Assembly: GCA_021793635.1 (NCBI GenBank)
Contig: JAJYSI010000100.1
Location: 1 to 9,232, forward strand
Origin: Bacteroidota bacterium
GTDB taxonomy: Bacteria; Bacteroidota; Ignavibacteria; Ignavibacteriales; Ignavibacteriaceae
DNA: 9,232 bases
Direction of reading: 5' to 3'
Below, in pieces: positions 1 through 6,192 of this stretch (position 1 is the stretch's first letter; the number at the start of each line of letters is the position of its first letter). The notes beneath the pieces are model-generated. The model worked only from the letters and a program-made list of their open reading frames with translations. It was not told the origin of the DNA and ran no database searches. The position numbers and the translations under genes were made by a program.

Positions 1-251
1 TAAGCCAGAATTATCCGAATCCATTTAATAACTCAACGGTAATAAAATTTTCGTTGCCGGGAAGCGGTTATGTGGAATTAAAAATTTATAATTTGCTAGG
101 CTCTTTAATTTCAGAGCCAGCTAAGGGAAATTTTTCACAAGGATTTTATTCCGTCAAGTTCGACGCAAGTAATTTGCCTTCTGGAATTTATATATACACG
201 ATGTCAGTGAACAATAAATTTTTCGCAAAAAAAATGATTTTAATGAAATGA
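1..251 (+). CDS. 3' end of a T9SS-exported protein (C-terminal sorting domain only)
   Basis: The reading frame is open from the left edge of the window to a TGA at 249-251, so this is the last ~82 residues of a longer gene. The first visible residues read SQNYPNPFN, the linker typical of type A T9SS sorting domains. They are followed by VELKIYNLLG, a LPSGIYIYTM strand and the basic end KKMILMK. In this family the domain directs a protein across the outer membrane through the Por/T9SS translocon and is then cleaved or anchored. The TTG at 54 is in frame but lies inside the domain, so it is not a believable start. The function of the missing body cannot be seen. The next gene starts 86 bp downstream on the same strand, with no obvious terminator between them, so co-transcription with namZ is possible. 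Confidence 0.9.
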   Translation, partial: SQNYPNPFNNSTVIKFSLPGSGYVELKIYNLLGSLISEPAKGNFSQGFYSVKFDASNLPSGIYIYTMSVNNKFFAKKMILMK

Positions 252-337
252 GTGCCAAGCAAAAATGATAATGAAGCAAGAGAGATAATGTCTTTAAAAA
301 ATATTATAGTAACGCAAATACTCAAATGAGGAATTAA

Positions 338-1579
338 ATGAAAACATACCTTTTAATTTTATTTTTCTCTTTAACAGCCTTTGGGCTAAATTTTTCACAA
401 ACGCCAAAAGTAGAAACCGGAATTGAAGTTCTTAGAGATAATAATTTTAATATACTTGCCGGTAAAAAAGTCGGATTGATTACAAATCCTACAGGGGTTG
501 ATTCAAAACTTGTATCCACTATAGACATATTATTCCACGCAAAAAATGTTAAGCTTGTTGCCCTGTTCGGTCCAGAACACGGTGTAAGGGGAGATTTCTC
601 TGCAGGCGCTAATGTAGAATCTTACACAGATAAACAAACTGGACTGCCGGTATATTCTCTTTATGGAAAGACAAGCAAACCTACTCACGAAATGCTGAAA
701 GGTATTGATGTGCTGGTCTATGATATCCAGGATATCGGCTGCCGTTCTTATACATATATAAGTACAATGGGAAAAGCTATGGAAGCAGCGGCGGAAAATA
801 ATATTCCTATTGTTGTGCTTGACCGGCCTAATCCTCTCGGAGGCAGAAAAGTTGAAGGCAATTTGGTCGAAGATGGATTCCAATCTTTCGTTAGCGCCTA
901 TAAAATTCCTTATGTGTACGGATTAACCTGCGGAGAGCTTGCTAAAATGCTTAACAAGCGAGGAATGTTAAAGGACGGTGAAAAATGCAGGCTGACTGTT
1001 GTCCGAATGAGAGGATGGAGAAGAAGCATGTCCTTTGAACAAACCGGACTTCCATGGGTATTAACTTCACCTCACATACCGCATTTCGATACGCCTGAAT
1101 ATTACGTCTCAAGCGGTATTATGGGTGAACTGGGGACTTTATCCGAAGGTGTGGGGTATACTCTTCCTTTTCAGATTTTCGCTGCAGAGTGGATAGATGC
1201 AGACAAGCTCGCAGAAAAAATGAATGCGCTTAAATTGAAGGGAGTTCTGTTCCGCCCGATTAATTTTAAACCATATTACGGAATATTTAAAAATAAAGAA
1301 CTACACGGTGTAGAAATTAATATTACCAATTACCGAAAAGTTAATTTAATGAGTCTTCAATTTTTATTTATGCAGGTCCAAACAGAAATGTACCCTGATA
1401 AAAATCCTTTTACTTTGGCTTCCAAAGAAAGACTTAATTTTTTTGATAAAGTATGCGGAACTTCTAAGGTCAGAGAGCTGTTTTCAAAAAACATGAAATA
1501 CGATGATGTGAAAGAATTTCTTTATAAAGATGTGAAGAAATTTAAGAAGTTGTCGAAGAAATATTATTTATATCGTTAA
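338..1579 (+). CDS. namZ: Exo-beta-N-acetylmuramidase NamZ family (DUF1343, GH171)
   Basis: The 413-residue product matches the whole DUF1343/NamZ family. Members remove MurNAc from the non-reducing end of peptidoglycan fragments. Visible family blocks, in order: GLITNPTG (46-53), LFGPEHGVRG (76-85), VYDIQDIGCRSYTY (127-140), LDRPNPLGG (161-169), LSEGVGYTLPF (268-278), the C-terminal block FFDKVCGTSKVR (368-379) and the closing KKYYLYR. The Glu in the PEHG block is a candidate catalytic residue (inference from conservation). Residues 1-21 form a hydrophobic signal peptide with a likely cleavage near FSQ. There is no T9SS domain, so the enzyme is probably periplasmic. The ATG at 338 follows GAGGA (328-332) at 5 nt. 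NagZ, which would expose MurNAc ends for NamZ, lies just downstream. The length is normal for the family and no truncation is seen. Confidence 0.88.
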   Translation: MKTYLLILFFSLTAFGLNFSQTPKVETGIEVLRDNNFNILAGKKVGLITNPTGVDSKLVSTIDILFHAKNVKLVALFGPEHGVRGDFSAGANVESYTDKQTGLPVYSLYGKTSKPTHEMLKGIDVLVYDIQDIGCRSYTYISTMGKAMEAAAENNIPIVVLDRPNPLGGRKVEGNLVEDGFQSFVSAYKIPYVYGLTCGELAKMLNKRGMLKDGEKCRLTVVRMRGWRRSMSFEQTGLPWVLTSPHIPHFDTPEYYVSSGIMGELGTLSEGVGYTLPFQIFAAEWIDADKLAEKMNALKLKGVLFRPINFKPYYGIFKNKELHGVEINITNYRKVNLMSLQFLFMQVQTEMYPDKNPFTLASKERLNFFDKVCGTSKVRELFSKNMKYDDVKEFLYKDVKKFKKLSKKYYLYR

Positions 1580-1651
1580 TGCAGGCGCAAGTTCAAGAGC
1601 AAGATCAAGATCAAGTTTAAGTCCAAGAGCAAGTTTAAGGTTCAATGTTGA
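1580..1651 (+). repeat. Nine-unit AAGNNN hexamer tandem repeat after the namZ stop
   Basis: From 1589 to 1642 there are nine successive 6-bp units, all starting with AAG: AAGTTC, AAGAGC, AAGATC, AAGATC, AAGTTT, AAGTCC, AAGAGC, AAGTTT, AAGGTT. The array is in the same reading phase as namZ. Read on past the TAA at 1577-1579, the frame stays open to a TGA at 1649-1651 and would encode CRR followed by alternating Lys-X pairs (KFKSKIKIKF and so on). The exact hexamer period and the invariant AAG are seen directly. A role in coding, as a relic or as an intergenic repeat family is unproven. Confidence 0.75.
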
Positions 1652-1676
1652 GTGTAACATCATAATTATTTATCGG

Positions 1677-1696
1677 ATAACTTATAAACAAGTTAT
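1677..1696. repeat. AT-rich inverted repeat ATAACTT / AAGTTAT
   Basis: ATAACTT (1677-1683) is matched exactly by AAGTTAT (1690-1696) across a 6-base loop. The stem is weak (one G-C pair) and has no clear U-run after it, so it is a poor intrinsic terminator. It could be an operator or a chance palindrome in AT-rich DNA. Confidence 0.35.
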
Positions 1697-1731
1697 ATTG
1701 ACCTTGCCTGCTGGATAAATCATATTTCCTC

Positions 1732-1748
1732 ATAACTTCATAGGTTAT
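1732..1748. repeat. Second small inverted repeat ATAAC / GTTAT upstream of nagZ
   Basis: ATAAC (1732-1736) pairs with GTTAT (1744-1748) across 7 bases. It shares its half-sites with the inverted repeat at 1677-1696 and lies 58 bp before the nagZ start. Paired similar dyads could be a regulator's binding sites, but no regulator is present in the window and the repeats are short. Confidence 0.25.
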
Positions 1749-1795
1749 TACGAACTCTAAATTTATTTTAACCACCAATTATAAATATATTTTTT

Positions 1796-1800
1796 AAGGA
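1796..1800 (+). promoter_or_regulatory. Ribosome binding site AAGGA supporting the TTG start of nagZ
   Basis: AAGGA ends 5 nt before the TTG at 1806. This spacing, plus an immediate signal peptide (MRKYFTAII...), makes TTG the likely start even though it is a rare start codon. Confidence 0.7.
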
Positions 1801-1805
1801 ACATT

Positions 1806-3197
1806 TTGAGAAAATATTTTACCGCTATTATTCATACAAGTACAATCCTTTTATTTTTAATTATTATTAACTCCCCAATATATTCGCAGGCAAGTCTGCA
1901 GTATAAAATTGGGCAAATGATAATGGTGGGGTTTACCGGAAGTACAGTTCCGGATTCTCTTGCTTATGATCTACAAAACAGAAATCTTGGCGGGGTAATT
2001 TTATATGGTGGAAATATTAATAACCCGGGTCAGTTGAAAAGTTTAACTTCTCAGTTAACGCAATTATCTAAGATCCCTTTATTCATAGCGACCGACCAGG
2101 AAGGAGGGCAAGTTGCACGTCTGACAAAAAGCAATGGTTTTGACTATACATATTCTGAATATCAACTCGGGACTATCTTTGCGTCAATCGATTCAACTAG
2201 AGCACAGGCATCTGAAATGGCTCAGTGGCTTTCTTCAAGCGGAATCTCAATTGATTTCGCCCCTGTCGTCGATGTCGATGTTAATCCAAATAGTCCGGCT
2301 ATAGGACAGTATCAAAGAAGTTTTTCCCCGAATCCAATAACGGTTTCTGATTATTCTGCCGCTTTTATTGATGAAATGCATAAACAAAATATTATTACTA
2401 CACTAAAGCATTTCCCCGGGCATGGAAGCGCTACTTCAGATTCTCACTTGGGCATTACAGATATAACAAATACTTGGGCTGATTCTGAATTGATCCCTTA
2501 TCAACAACTTATTGCAGACAATTATTCAGATCTAATTATGGCAGGGCATCTTTATAATGAACATCTTGATTCTCTTTATCCGGCATCTCTTTCTAATAAT
2601 GTTATTACCGGACTCTTGCGGAATAAATTGGGATATAAGGGAGTTGTCATAACTGACGATATGTTGATGGGTGCGATTTCCACTCAATATACTTTTAGCA
2701 AAGCCATTGAGCTTGCAGTAAATGCGGGCGATGATATTTTATTATTTGCTACTAATCTAGGCTCAAATAAAGAGTCGATTGTTGATAGCGTTATAAATAT
2801 AATTTCCCAAAAAGTTGCCGTAGGCGCTATATCCAAATCATTAATTGACTCCGCTTATAGCAGGATAATGAATCTAAAACAAAAGTATTTGACAACAACT
2901 TCTATAGGCAATGAATTTGCCTCGGCTAATGTTCCTGAAAATTATTCTCTGTCGAACTATCCGAACCCATTTAATCCGGCAACAAATATTTTATTTAGTA
3001 TTAACCGCAGTTCGCTTGTTACAATTAAAGTATATAATATCATGGGGCAATTAATTGAAAGTTTAGTTGACGGGGAAATTAAAAAAGGAAATTATAGACT
3101 TCAGTTTGATGGATCAAGATTAGCATCAGGAGTTTACATTGTCGTATTGCAGGCTCCTTCTGTATTACTTACAAAAAAGATTATGCTCCTGAAATGA
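1806..3197 (+). CDS. nagZ: Exported GH3 beta-N-acetylhexosaminidase (NagZ type) with T9SS sorting domain
   Basis: The 463-residue protein is a single-domain glycoside hydrolase family 3 enzyme of the NagZ type, which removes GlcNAc from murein fragments. Visible motifs: ATDQEGGQVARL (95-106), RSFS (171-174), KHFPGHG (201-207), the NagZ Asp-His dyad in SDSH (D212, H214) and the probable nucleophile D284 in VITDDM. The Asp-His dyad separates NagZ from ordinary GH3 beta-glucosidases. Residues 1-29 are a signal peptide. Residues ~384-463 are a T9SS sorting domain (NYPNPFNP, VTIKVYNIMG, SGVYIVVL, KKIMLLK). The enzyme is therefore predicted at the cell surface or outside the cell, whereas Gram-negative NagZ is normally cytoplasmic. 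The start is TTG with an AAGGA box. The gene lies 226 bp after namZ; those two enzymes act in sequence in B. subtilis. An IS begins 73 bp after the stop. Confidence 0.9.
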   Translation: MRKYFTAIIHTSTILLFLIIINSPIYSQASLQYKIGQMIMVGFTGSTVPDSLAYDLQNRNLGGVILYGGNINNPGQLKSLTSQLTQLSKIPLFIATDQEGGQVARLTKSNGFDYTYSEYQLGTIFASIDSTRAQASEMAQWLSSSGISIDFAPVVDVDVNPNSPAIGQYQRSFSPNPITVSDYSAAFIDEMHKQNIITTLKHFPGHGSATSDSHLGITDITNTWADSELIPYQQLIADNYSDLIMAGHLYNEHLDSLYPASLSNNVITGLLRNKLGYKGVVITDDMLMGAISTQYTFSKAIELAVNAGDDILLFATNLGSNKESIVDSVINIISQKVAVGAISKSLIDSAYSRIMNLKQKYLTTTSIGNEFASANVPENYSLSNYPNPFNPATNILFSINRSSLVTIKVYNIMGQLIESLVDGEIKKGNYRLQFDGSRLASGVYIVVLQAPSVLLTKKIMLLK

Positions 3198-3262
3198 GTG
3201 CCAGGAAAAACTATAAAGTATATATTTGGATGAAACTTTTAGAAGATGTTAAAAAATTACTT

Positions 3263-3270
3263 CCTATATT
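3263..3270. repeat. Left copy of the IS target site duplication (CCTATATT)
   Basis: CCTATATT directly abuts the left inverted repeat and is identical to 4842-4849 just outside the right inverted repeat. Eight bp is the usual duplication size for ISL3-family elements. Confidence 0.93.
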
Positions 3271-3300
3271 GGGTCTTCTCCCAACCAAGTGGGTGAATTA
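3271..3300 (+). repeat. Left terminal inverted repeat of the IS
   Basis: These 30 bases align with the reverse complement of 4812-4841 at 23 of 30 positions. The identical blocks are TCTTCTCC and AGTGGGT, and the repeats end in a shared AATTA. Confidence 0.88.
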
Positions 3301-3379
3301 GCATTTAACATAAGCAGAATAACGAATATTGTCAAGGAATTTGTGTAATATAGTAGTAATAAATATTTATAAGAAACAT

Positions 3380-3649
3380 ATGAGCAAACCTAAACGCCTG
3401 ACAGATGCGTATCGATTTCCTGGATTTAGTGCTTTCCAACAGGTGAAAGGAATATTTGGAGATTCAAAAGCAAGAGTGATCGTGTTGAAGCGTAGCGAAA
3501 AAAAACAAAGTGTCCAGTTTGTGGAAAGTCTCATAAGAGTTTTTATGATCGTAAGAAGCGCCGTGTTCGCGACCTTTCCTGTGGCGATGCCCGTGTATTT
3601 CTGGAACTGGAGATACGTCGCGTCAAATGTCAGAGTTGCCGCATTGTGA
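3380..3649 (+). CDS. ISL3 transposase, N-terminal part (ends early by frame change)
   Basis: From the ATG at 3380 the frame encodes MSKPKRLTDAYRFPGF and then a VIVLKRSEKK strand. This is the usual start of ISL3 transposases just before the zinc ribbon. After the A8 run at 3498-3505 this frame no longer looks like a transposase and stops at 3647-3649. The family-like sequence continues in the -1 frame: KCPVCG (Cys codons 3511 and 3520), then VKCQSC (Cys codons 3628 and 3637), leading straight into the DDE part. Joined, the protein would be ~405 residues, normal for ISL3. An upstream in-frame TTG at 3329 would add 17 residues with no family resemblance, so ATG is preferred. Whether the shift is programmed, mutational or a sequencing error cannot be decided here. 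Confidence 0.75.
   Translation: MSKPKRLTDAYRFPGFSAFQQVKGIFGDSKARVIVLKRSEKKQSVQFVESLIRVFMIVRSAVFATFPVAMPVYFWNWRYVASNVRVAAL
3498..3513 (+). other. A8 run at the transposase frame change (possible -1 slippery site)
   Basis: The upstream frame reads GAA AAA AAA CAA through this site. The heptamer A AAA AAA (3499-3505) fits the X XXY YYZ rule for -1 slippage. A -1 shift gives GAA AAA AAA ACA AAG TGT, restoring KCPVCG of the zinc ribbon. A small stem, TCCA/TGGA, follows shortly after. One missing A in the assembled run would give the same picture. Confidence 0.6.
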
Positions 3650-4596
3650 AGCAGGAGCGTTTTGCCTTTTTGGCGGACAATCCATTCTACACCAAGCGCT
3701 TTGCGATGTATATCGGAGAACGCTGCCGGAGTTCAACCATCAGCGCTGTTGCTAAGGAGTTTCGGCTTGATTGGAAGACGGTCAAGGAACTGGACAAGCA
3801 GTTTATGCAGGAGCAGCTTCGTCGTGCGCCTAAACCACGACCCAGTGTGATTGGTGTTGACGAGATCTCTGTCCGTAAAGGACACACCTACAGGATTGTA
3901 GTCAGTGATTTGGAGAGACGGTGTCCCATCTGGTTTGGAGGAAAGAATCGTTCGCAAGAGAGCATGGATATATTTTATCAATGGCTTGGACCCTTGAAAA
4001 CAAAGCGTATAAGGCTTGCAGTGATGGATATGTGGGGACCATTTGAAAATGCTGCTCGTGTGCATATTCCTCAAGCAGCCATTCTTTACGACAAGTTCCA
4101 CATCATAGCACATTTGGGTAAAGCGTTAGACACTGTCCGTAAGAACGAGTATGCGCGCCTCTCCGGTAGTAAACGACGTTTTATTAAGGGTCAGAAATAT
4201 CATCTTCTGTCGCATCAGGAAAATCTCACACTCTCCGGAAAGAAGGCGCTTAGGACTCTGCTTAGTGCAAATAAGCGTTTGAACACCGCCTATATTCTCA
4301 AAGAATCATTTGGACAGCTTTGGGATTACCGCTCCGAAGCATGGGCCCGTAAGTTCTTCGACAATTGGAAAGCATCACTTCGGTGGCAACGCTTAAAGCC
4401 GTATGAAGAGTTTGCCAATCTAATCGAGAGACACTGGGATGGCATTGCCGCCTTCTGCCAACCGGAGAACAAAGTTCCTCTTGGTTTTGTTGAAGGATTG
4501 AACAATAAGATTCGTGTCATTCAAAGACGTGCATATGGTCTGCGTGATGAAGAATATCTTCGTCTCAAGATCCTAACATGTATGCTCGATAAATAA
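3646..4596 (+). CDS. ISL3-family transposase, main part with DDE catalytic domain
   Basis: This frame carries the RNase H-like DDE domain of ISL3 transposases, which cut and join the IS ends. The catalytic triad is visible: the Asp of IGVDEIS (codon 3859), the Asp of VMDMWGPF (codon 4027) and the Glu of GFVEGLNNKI (codon 4492). The last is followed by the typical KIRVIQRRAYGLRDEEY tail. A helix-turn-helix-like stretch (TISAVAKEFRLDWKTV) precedes the first Asp. The GTG at 3646 is only a formal start: the same frame is open upstream and encodes the zinc ribbon, so the protein more likely begins at 3380 and enters this frame by a -1 shift. The GTG overlaps the stop of the upstream frame (GTGA), so reinitiation is an alternative. 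The triad is intact, so activity is possible if the frames are joined. Confidence 0.9.
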   Translation: MKQERFAFLADNPFYTKRFAMYIGERCRSSTISAVAKEFRLDWKTVKELDKQFMQEQLRRAPKPRPSVIGVDEISVRKGHTYRIVVSDLERRCPIWFGGKNRSQESMDIFYQWLGPLKTKRIRLAVMDMWGPFENAARVHIPQAAILYDKFHIIAHLGKALDTVRKNEYARLSGSKRRFIKGQKYHLLSHQENLTLSGKKALRTLLSANKRLNTAYILKESFGQLWDYRSEAWARKFFDNWKASLRWQRLKPYEEFANLIERHWDGIAAFCQPENKVPLGFVEGLNNKIRVIQRRAYGLRDEEYLRLKILTCMLDK

Positions 4597-4811
4597 TGTT
4601 ACTCACAAATACTCGTTTTATATACTGAGTATTATAGAAACAGGAATGTCGAATCTCTCAATCGGTTATTTAATTTACTAATCAATGTTCAACTACTAAC
4701 TAAACGGAATTATATATATCTATTTCTAAGTATTTTAATGAAAGAAGAGATAATAGGTAGCAAGTAATAGCGTGGCATAGTTAAATATATTTCGTCTGTA
4801 ATATTTTGCTA
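4597..4811. other. Non-coding right arm of the IS
   Basis: About 215 bp lie between the transposase stop and the right inverted repeat. No convincing reading frame is seen. A perfect 7-bp inverted repeat, AATACTC (4608-4614) / GAGTATT (4627-4633), lies just after the transposase stop and might be a weak terminator, though no U-run follows. The rest is AT-rich without clear structure. Confidence 0.5.
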
Positions 4812-4841
4812 TAATTTACCCACTCACTAAGGAGAAGAGCC
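4812..4841 (-). repeat. Right terminal inverted repeat of the IS
   Basis: The reverse complement begins GGCTCTTCTCC and contains GAGTGGGT, matching the left end at 23 of 30 positions. The shared tail AATTA is followed by GCA in both ends, with a 2-base offset. Confidence 0.88.
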
Positions 4842-4849
4842 CCTATATT
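4842..4849. repeat. Right copy of the IS target site duplication (CCTATATT)
   Basis: It is identical to 3263-3270 and fixes the right boundary of the element at 4841. Confidence 0.93.
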
Positions 4850-4869
4850 TTATGGGAGCAGTCAGAATA

Positions 4870-6174
4870 CTATTTTAATATAATTAACTTTTTAGTTTGA
4901 ATAAATTCACCGGCTGTCATTCTATAAAAATAAATACCGCTTGCCAATTGCCTGCTGCCAATCGTGAACTGTATACTATAATTTCCTGCCGGTTTTTCTT
5001 CATTTACTAAAGAAGCAATTTTCTCACCTAATACATCATAAATATTTATAGTAACTAAACCTGTTTTAGGAACTGAATATCTTATTGTCGTAGTAGGATT
5101 AAACGGATTAGGAAAATTTTGAGATAAATAATAAGATCCTGGAACGGTATTATTCTCAACTTCAACTCTTAAAGGATTATTTATTACTAGGTTATAAAGA
5201 GATGCGGAATCACCTTTAAAAGCATCTTCGTCCACTTGAGTTGGTATGCCGGTTACATTCCCTGTCCAGCTAAATTGTTTGAATGTATAATTTGACCAAA
5301 TACCAAGATTTGTCACCGGCGAAGAAGGGTTGGTATAAGGATCTGCAATCCACAATAGATATTTGTTCAATGATCCGCTTAAAAATGAAGCATAATTTTT
5401 ATTGGTATAAATAATAGGGTCAACTCCCGTTTGTTGTTTTATTGTACTCATCCATAATTCTACCCAGGCAGATAATGCAGCGCTGCTCATGTTTGTTGGA
5501 TTGTCTTCCAAATCCAATACCGGCGGCAAATAACCTTTTTTTATAAATTGACCTGCCACAGCAAGAAAATGATTAGCTTCATCAATTGCGTTTAAGTTAG
5601 TAGGATTTGCAAAATGATATTCACCCATCAATAGTCCGGCATTATTGCCATCAGTCATATTAGACTTATAGAAAGGATCAGTATAACTTGTCCCCTGAGT
5701 TGCTTTAGTAAACACAAACGTCACCCCTGATTTTTTTACCTCATCCCAGTTAATCGGCGCCAAAGGGGGATCACTTTGATAATGAGAAATATCTATCCCT
5801 AAAACATAATTCAATTGGTTAGAAATAACTATTTGAAAGTTAAATTGTCCTGAAGATATATTGCCTGGATTTATTACCTCAACACTCCAATTATCTGCCG
5901 CCATAGGAAAATTAATGCTCAATTGAATTTGAGCGCTGCTCTGACTTATTATTGCTCTGTTTGTAATTATCAGACCTGTTGTAATATCTCTTAATGTTAC
6001 CGTGCATCCGGTCAGAAAATTTGTACCATTAATATAAAATGGCTGAGCTTCAGACGAGCCGGTAACTGGGCTAACGGTAACGCTTGTTATCGATGGCGTT
6101 ACTGTCTGTGCTATATTAAATGATGAAACAAGAAAAACAAATGAAATAATTAAAAGTAAATTATTTTTTCTCAT
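4870..6174 (-). CDS. Secreted GH25 lysozyme (muramidase) with TIG-like and T9SS domains
   Basis: The 434-residue protein has a signal peptide (1-22, ending FNIAQ) and an IPT/TIG-like beta domain (~25-115; PSITSVTVSP and YINGTNF are typical). A GH25 catalytic domain follows (~122-325), and then a T9SS sorting domain (~350-434: SQNFPNPFNP, VTINIYDVLG, ASGIYFYRM, KKLIILK). GH25 enzymes hydrolyse the MurNAc-beta-1,4-GlcNAc bond inside glycan strands. Key motifs are GIDISHYQ with D128, FVFTKATQG (153-161), GEYHFANP (184-191) and VLDLED with D221 and E223, the expected catalytic acids. The protein should act at the cell surface or outside, which fits attack on foreign or shed murein. It lies 18 bp after the amidase gene on the same strand, with an AAGG-containing box before its ATG, so an operon is likely. 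An IS ends 20-30 bp beyond its stop. Confidence 0.92.
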   Translation of the reverse strand: MRKNNLLLIISFVFLVSSFNIAQTVTPSITSVTVSPVTGSSEAQPFYINGTNFLTGCTVTLRDITTGLIITNRAIISQSSAQIQLSINFPMAADNWSVEVINPGNISSGQFNFQIVISNQLNYVLGIDISHYQSDPPLAPINWDEVKKSGVTFVFTKATQGTSYTDPFYKSNMTDGNNAGLLMGEYHFANPTNLNAIDEANHFLAVAGQFIKKGYLPPVLDLEDNPTNMSSAALSAWVELWMSTIKQQTGVDPIIYTNKNYASFLSGSLNKYLLWIADPYTNPSSPVTNLGIWSNYTFKQFSWTGNVTGIPTQVDEDAFKGDSASLYNLVINNPLRVEVENNTVPGSYYLSQNFPNPFNPTTTIRYSVPKTGLVTINIYDVLGEKIASLVNEEKPAGNYSIQFTIGSRQLASGIYFYRMTAGEFIQTKKLIILK

Positions 6175-6192
6175 ATTAAGCCCGCCTTATTA

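Larger units (their letters stand above)
3271..4841 (+). mobile_element. Complete ISL3-family insertion sequence, 1571 bp
   Basis: The element is bounded by imperfect terminal inverted repeats starting GGGTCTTCTCC (left) and GGCTCTTCTCC (right, reverse strand), a typical ISL3 GGnTCTT end. A perfect 8-bp direct repeat lies outside both ends. It carries an ISL3 transposase in two overlapping reading frames. Perfect target duplications suggest a recent single insertion. One sampled 60-base line of the transposase is 50% G+C against 37% in a nagZ line, consistent with foreign origin. It lies between the 3' ends of two convergent genes and interrupts neither. Removing it and one duplication copy leaves a 93-bp intergenic gap. 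Confidence 0.93.

Noticed and set aside
252..337. Promoter for namZ
   Set aside because: I found no pair of boxes with convincing spacing; only the GAGGA ribosome site before the ATG is clear.
530..883. Minus-strand open frame inside namZ
   Set aside because: It lies antisense within a well-conserved gene and shows no recognisable domain; it is a shadow frame. The same applies to other short frames within the nagZ, transposase, GH25 and amidase genes.
1589..1642. Hexamer array as a CRISPR or phase-variation tract
   Set aside because: The units are 6 bp without spacers, so it is not a CRISPR. The array lies after a stop codon, and a 6-bp unit would not change the frame.
3329..3379. TTG at 3329 as the transposase start
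   Set aside because: The 17 extra residues show no family likeness, whereas the ATG at 3380 begins the recognisable MSKPKRLTDAY segment.
3271..4841. Part of a composite transposon carrying the hydrolase genes
   Set aside because: Only one IS copy is in the window, and its target duplication closes tightly around it, so it moved alone.
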